Below are positions 1 through 9,578 of a stretch of DNA of 64,000 nucleotides, in pieces (position 1 is the stretch's first letter; each line of letters opens with the position of its first letter). The stretch spans positions 1 to 64,000 of the forward strand of contig NZ_LLWH01000220.1 in assembly GCF_001411475.1 (NCBI RefSeq), given 5' to 3'. The notes under the pieces were generated by a model, which saw only the letters and a program-made list of their open reading frames with translations, was not told the DNA's origin and did not search any database. Both the position numbers and the translations under genes were made by a program. The stretch comes from Pseudomonas endophytica. Its GTDB lineage: Bacteria > Pseudomonadota > Gammaproteobacteria > Pseudomonadales > Pseudomonadaceae.

Positions 1-477
1 CGAATCATTCGTAACTTCGTCGAGCGCTGGGACCGAACGCCGCTGCAAGAGCAACAAAGCATCTTTGGCCGCAACAAGGCCACCGGCGCGCCGATGGATG
101 GCCAGCACGAAACCGATACGCCCAATTACAGCAAAGACCCTGAAGGTAAAGTCACCAAGCTCGATGCCCACATCCGTTTGGCCAACCCGCGTACCGCTGA
201 AAGCCAAAAAAATTTAATTTTGCGCCGCCCGTTCAACTACTCGAACGGCGTCAACAAGAACGGCCAGCTGGATATGGGCTTACTGTTCATTTGCTATCAG
301 AACAACTTAGACAACGGCTTTATCGCGGTTCAAACCCGGCTAAATGGCGAGCCTCTGGAGGAATATCTCAAACCTATTGGTGGGGGCTACTTCTTCACTC
401 TACCCGGCGTACGCAACAATCAAGACTTCATTGGCCGCTCTTTGCTCAATGCTGCCTTACCGCTGACCCGTACATGA
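1..477 (+). CDS. efeB: EfeB, Dyp-type heme peroxidase/deferrochelatase (C-terminal part, cut by window start)
   Basis: The first base of the window is already inside this gene; about 158 C-terminal residues are visible, ending at TGA 475-477. The frame holds the end of the Dyp-peroxidase fold typical of EfeB, including the segments [18 protein letters not shown] and [10 protein letters not shown], and the closing [11 protein letters not shown]. EfeB is a periplasmic, Tat-exported heme peroxidase that works with EfeO/EfeM and the EfeU permease in ferrous iron uptake and can act on heme. The next gene is efeM, 42 bases downstream and on the same strand, which supports the assignment. The N-terminal half, with the Tat signal and heme-ligand histidine, lies outside the window, so intactness cannot be judged. 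Confidence 0.9.
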   Translation, partial: RIIRNFVERWDRTPLQEQQSIFGRNKATGAPMDGQHETDTPNYSKDPEGKVTKLDAHIRLANPRTAESQKNLILRRPFNYSNGVNKNGQLDMGLLFICYQNNLDNGFIAVQTRLNGEPLEEYLKPIGGGYFFTLPGVRNNQDFIGRSLLNAALPLTRT

Positions 478-519
478 TTGCGACCTCAACCCACCTCACA
501 TACACACCGGAAAAGCCCC

Positions 520-1344
520 ATGAAAAAGATGTCGCTCGCCCTGTTTATCGCTTTAGGTTTGCTTCATGCCCCGCTCTCGGTATTCGCGGCGACTGCACCA
601 TTGGACTTGGTGCAGCCTATTTCTGACTACAAGATCTACGTCACTGAAGAAATCGACACGCTGGCGCAAGACACTCAGCGCTTCACCGATGCTATTAAAA
701 ATGGCGACCTGGCCACGGCCAAGCAGCTATACGCCCCAACCCGCATTCATTACGAGTCGATTGAGCCGATTGCTGAGCTGTTCAGTGACCTCGACGCGTC
801 TATTGACTCGCGGGTTGATGATCATGAAAAAGGCGTGAACGCTGAGAATTTCACTGGGTTTCATCGCATCGAATACAGCCTTTTCTCTGAGAACAGCACT
901 AAAGGCTTAGAGCCGCTAGCGGACAAACTCAACGCCGACGTTAAAGACTTGCAAGCCCGGGTTGCCGATATAACCTTCCCGCCTGAGAAAGTCGTTGGTG
1001 GTGCCGCCGCGTTGATGGAGGAAGTCGCTGCCACCAAGATCTCCGGCGAAGAAGATCGTTACAGCCACACCGACTTATATGACTTTCAGGGCAACGTAGA
1101 CGGCGCCAAGAAAATTTTTGATCTGTTGCGCCCGCAAATCTCGGCAAACGACAAAACGTTTGTCGACAAAGTTGATAAGAACTTCGCAACCGTTAACGAC
1201 ATTTTGGCCAAATACAAGACAAAAGACGGCGGTTTTGAAACCTACGACAAGGTAAAAGACAACGATCGTAAGGCGCTGATCGGTCCGGTTAATACCTTGG
1301 CCGAAGACTTATCGACCTTACGCGGCAAGTTAGGATTGAACTAA
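520..1344 (+). CDS. efeM: EfeM/EfeO-type periplasmic iron-binding protein (M75 peptidase family)
   Basis: A 274-residue protein starting MKKMSLALFIALGLLH, a Sec signal peptide ending near VFAATAP. The rest is a helical M75 (imelysin-like) domain with the metal-site motif GFHRIE, which contains the HxxE signature of EfeO/EfeM proteins. There is no N-terminal cupredoxin domain, so this is the short EfeM form described in Pseudomonas rather than two-domain EfeO. It would bind ferrous or ferric iron in the periplasm and pass it to the EfeU permease. It follows efeB by 42 bases. The ATG at 520 is chosen because it begins the signal peptide; the frame stays open upstream to 478 without a convincing ribosome site. 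No efeU permease follows; it must be upstream of the window or elsewhere. Confidence 0.85.
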   Translation: MKKMSLALFIALGLLHAPLSVFAATAPLDLVQPISDYKIYVTEEIDTLAQDTQRFTDAIKNGDLATAKQLYAPTRIHYESIEPIAELFSDLDASIDSRVDDHEKGVNAENFTGFHRIEYSLFSENSTKGLEPLADKLNADVKDLQARVADITFPPEKVVGGAAALMEEVAATKISGEEDRYSHTDLYDFQGNVDGAKKIFDLLRPQISANDKTFVDKVDKNFATVNDILAKYKTKDGGFETYDKVKDNDRKALIGPVNTLAEDLSTLRGKLGLN

Positions 1345-1825
1345 AAATCCCTATCGGCGCCCTCCTGTGTGATCTGCATCACAGATCGACGGGTTGGCGC
1401 AGGGGGTTTCTAGCGTTAAAAAAAGTCCTTTTATGTTTAATCACTGATCTAGGTCATTGTTTAAAATCGCAAAAGCTTCATTCTTGATTCCCCCTGCGTG
1501 ACGCCTACCCCTCAGCTAATAAAGCCGTAGCCCTAGCGCTACTTGGGTTTTCTGAATCAAACCTGTCCAGGCAATAGAAAATATGGCCTTTTGCTTTAAC
1601 TTTCATAGGTTTTTTACACCTCTGCGTTTAACGTAGGCACCTGCTTTGGGGATTTTTCCAAATAGTTTGTAAGAAAAATCATGTAGATAACGTGGCTCAA
1701 TGACTTTACCTTCGCCAGTTTTAGGCTTTAATGCCTGTGGGCGTAGTCTATGAGGGCGCCTGAACAGGCAGACTTTACAGACGAGTCATCGTGAACCATA
1801 GAAACTGACTGGAACGAACAATACT
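1345..1825. other. Intergenic region efeM-arnC (481 bases)
   Basis: No intact gene was found. The left end carries the CRP/Vfr-type palindrome listed separately. The middle (about 1430-1720) is visibly AT-rich compared with the flanking genes and probably holds the arnC promoter. On the minus strand a 60-codon open frame without a usable start codon (1603-1785) overlaps by ATGA with a 33-codon ATG frame (1505-1606); these look protein-like but are unrecognised. No trace of arnB, the usual first gene of the arn operon, was seen. Confidence 0.6.
1368..1383. promoter_or_regulatory. Candidate Vfr/CRP binding site
   Basis: The 16 bases TGTGATCTGCATCACA match the CRP core TGTGA-N6-TCACA exactly, with the inner base pair also symmetrical. 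Pseudomonas Vfr recognises a site closely related to the E. coli CRP site. It lies 23 bases after the efeM stop and about 440 bases before arnC, which is far for a class I or II arnC promoter. A second overlapping palindrome, GATCTG-CATCA-CAGATC (1371-1387), could instead form a weak hairpin at the end of the efe transcript. Binding is inferred from the motif only. Confidence 0.5.
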
Positions 1826-2833
1826 TTGAAACCCTACCCTATCCAGTGCGTGTCGATCGTCATTCCGGTCTACAACGAAGAACAAAGCCTGCCAGAGCTG
1901 CTTCGACGTACAGAGGCGGCCTGCGCGCAGCTAACCCAATCTTACGAAATCGTACTGGTCGACGATGGCAGCCGAGATAAATCGGCGCAAATTCTGCAAG
2001 AGGCCGCTGAGCGTGAAGGCAGCTCGGTCGTGGCGGTTATCCTCAATCGCAACTACGGTCAGCATGCCGCGATCATGGCTGGCTTTGAGAATTCCAAGGG
2101 TGATGTCGTTATCACGCTGGACGCGGACTTACAAAACCCTCCAGAAGAAATCCCGCGCTTGGTCGCCCAGGCAGCCTTGGGCTATGACGTGGTCGGCACC
2201 GTGCGCAATAACCGTCAAGACTCCGCTTGGCGCCGCTGGCCTTCACGCCTGATCAACTTAGCGGTTCAGCGCTCTACCGGCGTTGCCATGAGCGACTATG
2301 GCTGCATGTTGCGTGCCTATCGGCGCTCAATCGTCGACGCCATGCTCGCCTGCCGTGAGCGCAGCACTTTCATCCCGATTCTCGCCAATAGTTTTGCTCG
2401 CCACACCACCGAGGTGTTGGTCCAGCACGCTGAACGCGAACACGGCGACTCGAAATACAGCCCGATGCGTTTGATCAATTTAATGTTTGACTTGATCACT
2501 TGCATGACCACCACCCCGTTGCGCTTGCTTAGCATCATCGGCTTCAGCATGGCCCTACTAGGGGTTATTTTCGCGATTTTGCTGATCGTACTGCGATTGA
2601 TTTTCGGGGCTACGTGGGCTGGCGACGGTACTTTCGTACTGTTTGCCGTGCTGTTTGTATTTACTGGCGGCCAATTCATTGGCATGGGTTTGCTGGGTGA
2701 ATACTTAGGACGCATGTACAGCGATGTGCGTGCCCGGCCACGATTCTTCATCGAGAAAATCGTTCGCGCCGAACCTGCGACAGTTACTGCTGCAACTTGC
2801 AACTCGTCTTCTTCTACTTCGACACAGGTCTAA
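1826..2833 (+). CDS. arnC: ArnC, undecaprenyl-phosphate 4-deoxy-4-formamido-L-arabinose transferase
   Basis: A 335-residue GT2 glycosyltransferase that moves 4-formamido-arabinose from UDP to undecaprenyl phosphate on the cytoplasmic face of the inner membrane, feeding lipid A modification. Visible features are the nucleotide-binding start VIPVYNEE (residues 12-19), VDDGSRD (45-51), the metal-binding LDADLQNP (98-105), and two C-terminal membrane helices at about 233-258 and 268-292. The start is TTG at 1826; the resulting MKPYPI matches the normal start of pseudomonad ArnC, and no in-frame ATG lies nearby. The last 20 residues (rich in Ser, Thr, Ala) are an unconserved tail. ArnB, normally encoded just upstream, is absent. 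ArnA begins 2 bases after the stop. Confidence 0.95.
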   Translation: MKPYPIQCVSIVIPVYNEEQSLPELLRRTEAACAQLTQSYEIVLVDDGSRDKSAQILQEAAEREGSSVVAVILNRNYGQHAAIMAGFENSKGDVVITLDADLQNPPEEIPRLVAQAALGYDVVGTVRNNRQDSAWRRWPSRLINLAVQRSTGVAMSDYGCMLRAYRRSIVDAMLACRERSTFIPILANSFARHTTEVLVQHAEREHGDSKYSPMRLINLMFDLITCMTTTPLRLLSIIGFSMALLGVIFAILLIVLRLIFGATWAGDGTFVLFAVLFVFTGGQFIGMGLLGEYLGRMYSDVRARPRFFIEKIVRAEPATVTAATCNSSSSTSTQV

Positions 2834-2835
2834 CC

Positions 2836-4827
2836 ATGAGTTTGAAAGCCGTTGTTTTCGCCTATCACGATATTGGCTGCACAGGCATCGAAGGTCTGCT
2901 TAATGCAGGCTATGAAATTGCTGCCGTGTTTACCCATGCTGACGACCCCTCGGAAAATAACTTCTACGGATCTGTGGCCCAACTCTGTGCGCGCAAAGGC
3001 ATTGCGGTGCACGCCCCTGAAGATGCTAACCACCCACTGTGGATCGAGCGGATTCGTAAGCTGAATGCCGATTACATCTTCTCGTTCTATTACCGCAACC
3101 TGTTAGGTGAAGAGCTGCTGAACAGCGTCAGCAAAGGTGCTTTCAACCTGCACGGTTCGCTACTGCCGCGCTACCGTGGTCGCGCCCCGGCCAATTGGGT
3201 GCTGGTCAACGGCGAAACCGAAACCGGCGTGACTCTGCACCGTATGGTTAAGCGCGCTGATGCCGGTGACATCGTCGCTCAAGAACGCATCAGCATTGAG
3301 CGCAGCGACACCGCTCTGAGCCTGCACGCAAAACTGCGCGACACCGCGGCTAAGCTTCTGGCCGAAACGCTGCCAGTACTGCCTGAGGGGACGCTCAAAG
3401 AAACCGCGCAAGACGAATCCAAAGCCACTTACTTTGGTCGTCGCACCCCCGCTGACGGCTTGCTGCAGTGGGCTCGCCCAGCTGAGGAGCTGTTCAACCT
3501 AGTACGCGCTGTTACCCAGCCGTATCCAGGCGCGTTCTGCGCTGTCGGTGAGCACAAACTGATTGTGTGGAGCAGCGAAGTGGTTGCTGGCAATGAAGGC
3601 CAAGCACCGGGCAACGTTATCAGCTGCGACCCGCTGCGCATTGCTTGCGGCAAGGACTCTTTGGTCATTACGGCTGGCCAGCGCAACGAAAACGGTTTGT
3701 ACCTAAGCGGCCCGCAACTGGCTCGCGAATTGGGTCTGGTTGAAGGTTCACGCCTGCGTGGCAGCGAATCCGGGCGTCCCGCTCGCCGCACCCGCGTGCT
3801 GATTCTGGGTGTTAACGGCTTTATTGGTAACCACTTGTCCGAGCGTCTGTTGCAAGACGATCGCTACGAAGTGTATGGCCTGGACATCGGCTCCGACGCC
3901 ATCGACCGCCTGCGCAGCCACCCAAACTTCCACTTCGTGGAAGGCGACATCAGCATCCACACCGAGTGGATCGAGTACCACATCAAGAAGTGCGACGTGA
4001 TCTTGCCGCTGGTGGCCATCGCAACGCCGATCGAATACACCCGTAACCCACTGCGCGTATTCGAACTGGACTTCGAAGAAAACCTGAAGCTGGTTCGTTA
4101 CTGCGTCAAGTACAACAAGCGCGTGATTTTCCCGTCTACGTCCGAAGTGTATGGCATGTGCCAAGATCAGAACTTCGACGAAGACACCTCCAACCTGGTT
4201 GTTGGCCCCATCAACAAGCAGCGCTGGATCTACTCCGTGTCCAAGCAACTGCTTGACCGCGTGATCTGGGCTTACGGCACCAAGGGCCTGAAGTTCACCC
4301 TGTTCCGTCCATTCAACTGGATGGGCCCGCGTCTTGACCGTCTGGACTCGGCGCGTGTGGGCAGCTCGCGTGCAATCACCCAACTGATCTTGCACCTTGT
4401 GGAAGGCACCCCAATCCGTCTGGTTGACGGTGGCGCACAGAAGCGTTGCTTCACTGACGTGGCCGACGGCATTGAAGCCCTGGCACGCATCATTGATAAC
4501 AAAGACGGCAAGTGTGACGGCCAAATCATCAACATCGGTAACCCAGAAAACGAAGCGAGCATTCGTGAATTGGGCGAAGAGCTGCTGCGTCAGTTCGAAG
4601 CGCACCCGCTGCGTGACAACTTCCCGCCGTTTGCTGGTTTCCGTGATGTTGAAAGCCAGTCGTTCTACGGCACCGGCTATCAAGACGTTAGCCACCGTAA
4701 ACCAAGCGTTGAAAACGCACGTCGCTTGATCGACTGGACGCCAACCACGGAACTGAGCGAAACCATTGGTAAAACTCTGGATTTCTTCCTGCGTGAAGCC
4801 ATGGTTGAAATCGCGGAAAAACGTTAA
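2836..4827 (+). CDS. arnA: ArnA, bifunctional UDP-Ara4N formyltransferase / UDP-glucuronate decarboxylase
   Basis: A 663-residue two-domain enzyme, close to the E. coli length of 660. Residues 1 to about 305 form the N10-formyl-THF formyltransferase with catalytic Asn104, His106 (in [13 protein letters not shown]) and Asp142. Residues from about 318 form an SDR-type dehydrogenase with the nucleotide loop GVNGFIG (325-331), Ser436-Glu437 in PSTSEVYG, and Tyr466/Lys470 in YSVSK. The C-terminal domain oxidatively decarboxylates UDP-glucuronate to the 4-keto pentose; the N-terminal domain formylates UDP-Ara4N. The amino group between these steps needs ArnB, which is not encoded here. The ATG at 2836 is chosen because it starts the formyltransferase fold ([14 protein letters not shown]). 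Overlaps arnD by one base. Confidence 0.97.
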   Translation: MSLKAVVFAYHDIGCTGIEGLLNAGYEIAAVFTHADDPSENNFYGSVAQLCARKGIAVHAPEDANHPLWIERIRKLNADYIFSFYYRNLLGEELLNSVSKGAFNLHGSLLPRYRGRAPANWVLVNGETETGVTLHRMVKRADAGDIVAQERISIERSDTALSLHAKLRDTAAKLLAETLPVLPEGTLKETAQDESKATYFGRRTPADGLLQWARPAEELFNLVRAVTQPYPGAFCAVGEHKLIVWSSEVVAGNEGQAPGNVISCDPLRIACGKDSLVITAGQRNENGLYLSGPQLARELGLVEGSRLRGSESGRPARRTRVLILGVNGFIGNHLSERLLQDDRYEVYGLDIGSDAIDRLRSHPNFHFVEGDISIHTEWIEYHIKKCDVILPLVAIATPIEYTRNPLRVFELDFEENLKLVRYCVKYNKRVIFPSTSEVYGMCQDQNFDEDTSNLVVGPINKQRWIYSVSKQLLDRVIWAYGTKGLKFTLFRPFNWMGPRLDRLDSARVGSSRAITQLILHLVEGTPIRLVDGGAQKRCFTDVADGIEALARIIDNKDGKCDGQIINIGNPENEASIRELGEELLRQFEAHPLRDNFPPFAGFRDVESQSFYGTGYQDVSHRKPSVENARRLIDWTPTTELSETIGKTLDFFLREAMVEIAEKR

Positions 4828-5711
4828 TGCAAGCAGGACTACGTATTGATGTCGATACCTACCGAGGCACCCGTGAAGGGGTGCCTCGGTTACTCGAATT
4901 GCTCGAGGAAGCAGGCGTTAAAGCGACTTTTTTCTTCAGTGTGGGGCCAGACAACATGGGTCGCCATTTATGGCGCCTGATCAAGCCTCAGTTCTTTTGG
5001 AAAATGATGCGCTCCAAAGCGGCCAGTCTGTATGGCTGGGATATTTTGCTGGCAGGAACCGCTTGGCCGGGTAAACCGATCGGCAAGGATCTGGGGCATT
5101 TAATGCGTCAGACCTTGGCCGCGGGCCACGAGGTTGGCTTGCACGCGTGGGATCATCACGGTTGGCAAGCCAACACCGGTCGTTGGAGCCAAGCGCAACT
5201 GATTGAGCAGATTCGACGGGGTGTTGACACGCTGAGCGACATCACTGGGCAGCCTGTCGAATGTTCGGCGGCAGCGGGTTGGCGCGCAGATGAGCGCGTA
5301 GTCCAAGCCAAAGAAACCTTTGGCTTTCGTTACAACAGCGATTGCCGCGGGCACAGTCTGTTTCGGCCCAGATTGGCTGATGGCAGGCTGGGTGCGCCGC
5401 AAATCCCTGTGGATTTGCCCACATTTGATGAAGTCGTCGGCCCTGAGCTCAGCGCTGCCGACTTCAACGCATACATTCTTGATCGCTTCAGCCCACAAAA
5501 GCTGAATGCGTACACCATCCATGCAGAAGTAGAAGGGATTCTAATGGCCAATGACTTTCGTCAATTGCTGACGCAGGCCCGTGCCCGCGACATTCACTTT
5601 CAACCCCTGCGGGACTTGCTTCCCGCCGACCTCAATGACCTGCCCGCTGGCCAATTGAGCCGCGGCGTACTGGAAGGCCGCGAAGGCTGGTTGGGAGTGC
5701 AAAAGCCATGA
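4827..5711 (+). CDS. arnD: ArnD, 4-deoxy-4-formamido-L-arabinose-phosphoundecaprenol deformylase
   Basis: A 294-residue NodB-type polysaccharide deacetylase that removes the formyl group from undecaprenyl-phosphate-linked Ara4FN before flipping. The metal motif begins with [10 protein letters not shown] at residues 6-15, and the [13 protein letters not shown] segment carries the two conserved histidines. The start ATG shares a base with the arnA stop (TAATG), and the stop overlaps the arnT start as ATGA, indicating translational coupling along the operon. Length and order match ArnD of other gammaproteobacteria. Nothing is unusual in the sequence. Confidence 0.95.
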   Translation: MQAGLRIDVDTYRGTREGVPRLLELLEEAGVKATFFFSVGPDNMGRHLWRLIKPQFFWKMMRSKAASLYGWDILLAGTAWPGKPIGKDLGHLMRQTLAAGHEVGLHAWDHHGWQANTGRWSQAQLIEQIRRGVDTLSDITGQPVECSAAAGWRADERVVQAKETFGFRYNSDCRGHSLFRPRLADGRLGAPQIPVDLPTFDEVVGPELSAADFNAYILDRFSPQKLNAYTIHAEVEGILMANDFRQLLTQARARDIHFQPLRDLLPADLNDLPAGQLSRGVLEGREGWLGVQKP

Positions 5712-7357
5712 CCCAACGTTGGATGATCCCGTTGCTGGTGCTGGGCTTTATCGCCTTTTACCTGTTACCTCTGGGGACCCACGGTCTATGGATTCCGGAC
5801 GAAACGCGTTATGCGCAAATCGGCCAACAAATCCTCATAGACGGTAACTGGGTTACCCCGCACTTCATGGATATTCGCTACTTCGAGAAGCCGATTGCCG
5901 GTTACTGGATGATAGCTATCGGCCAAGCCATCTTTGGTGAAAACCTATTTGGCGTGCGTATTGCCTCGGCAATTGCCACGGGGCTGAGCGTTCTGCTGGC
6001 TTATCTGGTCGCCCGCCGCCTGTGGAATGACCCGCGCAAAAGCTTTGCCTGCGCACTGGTGTACATGACCTTCGGCCTGATTGCCGGTCAGGCTGGCTAC
6101 TCCAACCTTGACCCGCAGTTCACCTTTTGGGTCAACCTGAGCTTGGTAGCGCTGTGGTTTGCAGTCGACACCCAGCACGCCCGCCAACGCCTGTTGAGCT
6201 GGATTCTACTGGGCTTCGCCTGCGGCATGGGCTTTATGACCAAGGGCTTTTTGGCCTTGCTACTGCCGGTACTGATCGCCCTGCCCTACATGATCTGGCA
6301 AAAGCGCTTTTTGGAACTGGTCAAATATGGCCTGGTCGCCATGCTGGTTGCATTGCTGGTGTCGTTGCCGTGGGTGTTGGCTGTTCACGCGCAAGAGCCG
6401 GATTACTGGCGTTTCTTCTTCTGGCACGAGCATATTCGCCGCTTTGCCGGTGAAGACGCGCAGCACGGTCGCCCTTGGTGGTTCTACTTGCCGCTGATGG
6501 TGGTGTCCAGCTTGCCGTGGGCTGCGCTGCTACCGGCCACCTTCAAAGATGCTTGGAAGCAAAAGCGCCATGTCAGCGTGGTCTTTATGCTGATGTGGTT
6601 GTTGTTGCCACTGGCGTTATTTAGTTTGAGCAAAGGCAAACTGCCGACCTACATCATGCCGTGCATGTTGCCGTTGGCTCTGCTACTGGGTCATACCTTG
6701 ATTCAGCGCGTTGAGCAGGTCAAAACCTTGTCGTTGCGCTTGAATGGCCTGGTCGTGCTGTTGATGGGTGCGGTGGGTTTGTTGGCCTTGATCTTCTTCC
6801 AGATCAAAAAACCGTTCTACGACAACGAAACGCTGCACATGACACTGCTGATCGTGGTGTTGCTGACCTGGGTCGTGACTGGCCTGCTGGCCATGACACG
6901 CCCGGTAAAAATGTGGGCGGCGCCGGCCATCGCTATGGGCGTTCTGGTTCTGGTTTTACCCGCCAGCATGCCAACCAGCGTTGTTCACAACAAAATGCCA
7001 GATCAGTTTGTCCTGCATCATCTTGAAGCACTGGAGCCGGCAACGGCCTTGTTGAGTAATGATCTGGGCGCGGCTTCAGCACTGTCTTGGCGTCTTCGTC
7101 GCCCTGACGTCACGCTGTACAACACCCGTGGCGAAGTTAAATACGGTTTGGGTTATGAAGATGCCCAAGGCAAGACCATTGGTCTTGAAGAAGTTCAGCC
7201 GTGGGTCGCAGCGGCACGTCTTAAAGGGCCCGTGGGTGTAGTCATGCGGGTCAAGGACAGCGATGAAAGCCATGAAATGGACATGCTGCCCAAAGATGCT
7301 CAGCGGTTTGACGAAGGCAACATGGTGATCTTGATCTACCCGCAGACCACTCCATGA
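5708..7357 (+). CDS. arnT: ArnT, undecaprenyl phosphate-alpha-L-Ara4N transferase
   Basis: A 549-residue integral membrane GT83 enzyme (E. coli ArnT has 550 residues). It moves Ara4N from undecaprenyl phosphate to lipid A phosphates on the periplasmic face, which lowers negative charge and gives resistance to polymyxins and cationic peptides. It shows about a dozen hydrophobic segments, the N-terminal loop [15 protein letters not shown] with the conserved acidic residues, [11 protein letters not shown], and a periplasmic C-terminal domain from about residue 440. It overlaps both arnD and arnE by ATGA. Gene order and length leave little doubt about the assignment. Confidence 0.97.
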   Translation: MTQRWMIPLLVLGFIAFYLLPLGTHGLWIPDETRYAQIGQQILIDGNWVTPHFMDIRYFEKPIAGYWMIAIGQAIFGENLFGVRIASAIATGLSVLLAYLVARRLWNDPRKSFACALVYMTFGLIAGQAGYSNLDPQFTFWVNLSLVALWFAVDTQHARQRLLSWILLGFACGMGFMTKGFLALLLPVLIALPYMIWQKRFLELVKYGLVAMLVALLVSLPWVLAVHAQEPDYWRFFFWHEHIRRFAGEDAQHGRPWWFYLPLMVVSSLPWAALLPATFKDAWKQKRHVSVVFMLMWLLLPLALFSLSKGKLPTYIMPCMLPLALLLGHTLIQRVEQVKTLSLRLNGLVVLLMGAVGLLALIFFQIKKPFYDNETLHMTLLIVVLLTWVVTGLLAMTRPVKMWAAPAIAMGVLVLVLPASMPTSVVHNKMPDQFVLHHLEALEPATALLSNDLGAASALSWRLRRPDVTLYNTRGEVKYGLGYEDAQGKTIGLEEVQPWVAAARLKGPVGVVMRVKDSDESHEMDMLPKDAQRFDEGNMVILIYPQTTP

Positions 7358-7698
7358 CCATCACCCTGTTGTTATTGGCCTGCCTACTGACCTGCGCAGG
7401 CCAAGTGGCCCAGAAGTACGCCGTCGAAAGCTGGCGTGGGCTTGAGTCGGGGATCGCACTAAAACTGCGCTCCCCCTGGCTGTGGCTGGCCTTGCTTTGT
7501 CTGGGTCTAGGGTTGCTGGTGTGGTTACTGGTATTGCAACGGCTTGAAGTGAGCATCGCCTATCCAATGCTCAGCCTCAATTTCGTATTGATTACCTTGG
7601 TCGCAAGGTACCTGTTTAAAGAAAACATCGACCTGCGCCATTGGTGTGGTGTGGGCTTGGTGATTGCCGGTGTGGTTCTGTTAGGGCAACACGCATGA
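7354..7698 (+). CDS. arnE: ArnE, subunit of Ara4N-phosphoundecaprenol flippase
   Basis: A 114-residue small membrane protein of the EamA/SMR type with about four hydrophobic helices; the segments [12 protein letters not shown] and [15 protein letters not shown] are typical of ArnE. With ArnF it moves undecaprenyl-phosphate-Ara4N across the inner membrane so that periplasmic ArnT can use it. It overlaps arnT upstream and arnF downstream by ATGA. Length agrees with E. coli ArnE (111 residues). Confidence 0.93.
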   Translation: MTITLLLLACLLTCAGQVAQKYAVESWRGLESGIALKLRSPWLWLALLCLGLGLLVWLLVLQRLEVSIAYPMLSLNFVLITLVARYLFKENIDLRHWCGVGLVIAGVVLLGQHA

Positions 7699-8102
7699 GC
7701 CTGGGCCGTGGTTTTATTTTTGCTTCAGGCAGTGTGCTGCTGGTCAGCGGTGCTCAATTGGGCATGCGCTGGAGCATGACGCGCTTGCCAGAACCCAGCC
7801 AATGGCTGAACGCAATCAGCCAAGGGGATGTTTCATTAGCCGCGCTGGCAGTCGTATTCGCTTCCATCATGGCGTATGCGCTGTCGATGCTCTGCTGGCT
7901 GCTGGCCTTGCGCGACTTGCCACTGGGGCGAGCATACTCGCTGCTCAGCTTTAGCTACGCGCTCGTTTATCTGCTGGCCGCCAGCTTGCCGGTCTTCCAT
8001 GAAAGCTTCACCTTTTCAAAAACCCTAGGAGTGGCCTTGGTCATTCTGGGGGTGCTGACGATCAACTCTCGACGTACCCCAAGTTCCAGGAACAGCGCAT
8101 GA
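7695..8102 (+). CDS. arnF: ArnF, subunit of Ara4N-phosphoundecaprenol flippase
   Basis: A 135-residue four-helix membrane protein, partner of ArnE. The start ATG at 7695 lies in the ATGA overlap with the arnE stop and gives [13 protein letters not shown], with a short N-terminal hydrophilic stretch before the first helix; the frame is open further upstream but that would only overlap arnE. The family hallmarks [14 protein letters not shown] and [19 protein letters not shown] are present. It overlaps ugd by ATGA at its end. Confidence 0.92.
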   Translation: MSLGRGFIFASGSVLLVSGAQLGMRWSMTRLPEPSQWLNAISQGDVSLAALAVVFASIMAYALSMLCWLLALRDLPLGRAYSLLSFSYALVYLLAASLPVFHESFTFSKTLGVALVILGVLTINSRRTPSSRNSA

Positions 8103-9463
8103 AAATCAGTGTATTCGGTAGCGGTTATGTGGGCCTGGTGCAGGCAACGGTATTGGCAGAAGTCGGCCACGACGTGATTTGCATGGACATTGATCAGAAA
8201 AAGGTCGAGCTGTTACAGCAAGGTCACGTCAGCATTTTCGAACCGGGGCTTTCCAACCTGGTGCGTGAAAACCTTGAAAGCAAACGTCTGCGCTTCACCA
8301 GCGACGAAAAAACGGCTGTTGAACATGGCCAAGTGCTCTTTATCGCAGTGGGCACCCCGCCCAGCGAGGACGGCTCGGCAGACCTCAAAGCAGTATTCTC
8401 AGTGGGTGACGCGGTTGCCCGCCACCGCGTTGAGCCGGTGATTTTGGTCGAAAAATCCACCGTACCCGTGGGCACCGGTGATGCTCTGACTGCGCACATC
8501 AATAACGCCCTGAGCCAAAGTGAGCGCTCGTTGCAGTTCGACGTTGTCTCCAACCCCGAGTTTCTTAAAGAAGGCTCAGCCGTCAGCGACTGCCGCCGCC
8601 CCGACCGCATCATCATTGGCTGTGAGCGTGACGAAGTCCGCGACGTCATGCGTGACCTGTACGCACCGTTCAACCGCAACCACGACCGCATCATCAACAT
8701 GGACTTGCGCAGCGCAGAGCTGACCAAGTACGCGGCTAACTGCATGCTGGCGACCAAAATCAGCTTTATCAATCAGATCGCCGAACTGGCCGAACACTTA
8801 GGCGCTGATATTGAGTCGGTACGTTTAGGCATCGGTGCTGACACCCGCATTGGTTACCACTTCATCTACCCTGGCTGTGGCTATGGCGGTTCGTGCTTCC
8901 CTAAAGATATGCGCGCACTGATCCACAGCGCTCAGCAAGTCAATTGCTCCAGTGATCTGCTGCAAGCCGTTGAAGCCATTAACGAACGCCAGAAACACAA
9001 ATTGTTTGATCGCATTAATGCCTTCTTCAAAGGCGACCTCAAAGGTAAAACCTTTGCCTTGTGGGGCTTAGCATTCAAACCCAACACCGACGACATGCGC
9101 GATGCTCCGAGTCGCGTATTGATGCAAGCATTGTGGGCGGCAGGCGCAGACGTACGTGCTTTCGACCCCGAAGCGATGCAAGAAACCCAACGTTTGTACG
9201 GCGATGAACCACGCTTGAGCCTGATGGGCACCCCGGAGTCCACCCTCCAAGGCGCCGATGCCTTGATCGTGTGCACGGAGTGGCAGCAGTTCAAAGCGCC
9301 AGACTTTGATCTGATCAAACAACGCCTTAAAACCCCGGTAATTTTCGACGGTCGCAACTTATACGACGGCGAGCGCCTGAGCCGCCTGGGCTTGCAGTAC
9401 TTCCCGATGGGCCGTGGCGAGTCGTGTAACTTGCCGGTATCTCAGGGTTCAACAGCCCCATAA
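8099..9463 (+). CDS. ugd: UDP-glucose 6-dehydrogenase
   Basis: A 454-residue NAD-dependent enzyme that oxidises UDP-glucose to UDP-glucuronate, the starting substrate for ArnA. The Rossmann motif GSGYVG is at residues 7-12, and the catalytic cysteine is Cys266 in [12 protein letters not shown]. The middle helical domain and C-terminal UDP-binding domain ([17 protein letters not shown]) are complete. It is the last gene of the arn operon, as in P. aeruginosa (pmrE), coupled to arnF by ATGA and followed 9 bases later by a strong terminator hairpin. Confidence 0.96.
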   Translation: MKISVFGSGYVGLVQATVLAEVGHDVICMDIDQKKVELLQQGHVSIFEPGLSNLVRENLESKRLRFTSDEKTAVEHGQVLFIAVGTPPSEDGSADLKAVFSVGDAVARHRVEPVILVEKSTVPVGTGDALTAHINNALSQSERSLQFDVVSNPEFLKEGSAVSDCRRPDRIIIGCERDEVRDVMRDLYAPFNRNHDRIINMDLRSAELTKYAANCMLATKISFINQIAELAEHLGADIESVRLGIGADTRIGYHFIYPGCGYGGSCFPKDMRALIHSAQQVNCSSDLLQAVEAINERQKHKLFDRINAFFKGDLKGKTFALWGLAFKPNTDDMRDAPSRVLMQALWAAGADVRAFDPEAMQETQRLYGDEPRLSLMGTPESTLQGADALIVCTEWQQFKAPDFDLIKQRLKTPVIFDGRNLYDGERLSRLGLQYFPMGRGESCNLPVSQGSTAP

Positions 9464-9472
9464 GCCACCAAC

Positions 9473-9508
9473 AACGCCGCCATTGACAACAATGGCGGCG
9501 TTTTTTTT
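9473..9508 (+). terminator. Rho-independent terminator of the arn-ugd operon
   Basis: A perfect 13-bp stem (9473-9485 with 9490-9502) with a four-base loop ACAA, followed by a run of eight T from 9501. It starts ten bases after the ugd stop and separates the operon from the downstream glycosyltransferase gene. Confidence 0.93.
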
Positions 9509-9578
9509 GCCTACGTCTTAAGAAGCTACCGCGCCAGCGGTGGGTATGTGTCTGTCTATTGAGTCAAGGAAACTCGAC

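Noticed and set aside
1434..1463. Two TGTTTA hexamers suggesting a PhoP box for arnC
   Set aside because: The PhoP box needs two copies about 11 bases apart; here the copies are 24 bases apart and 360 bases from arnC.
3748..4695. Long minus-strand open frame inside arnA
   Set aside because: It is antisense to a clearly conserved enzyme and its translation has no family features; a codon-bias shadow.
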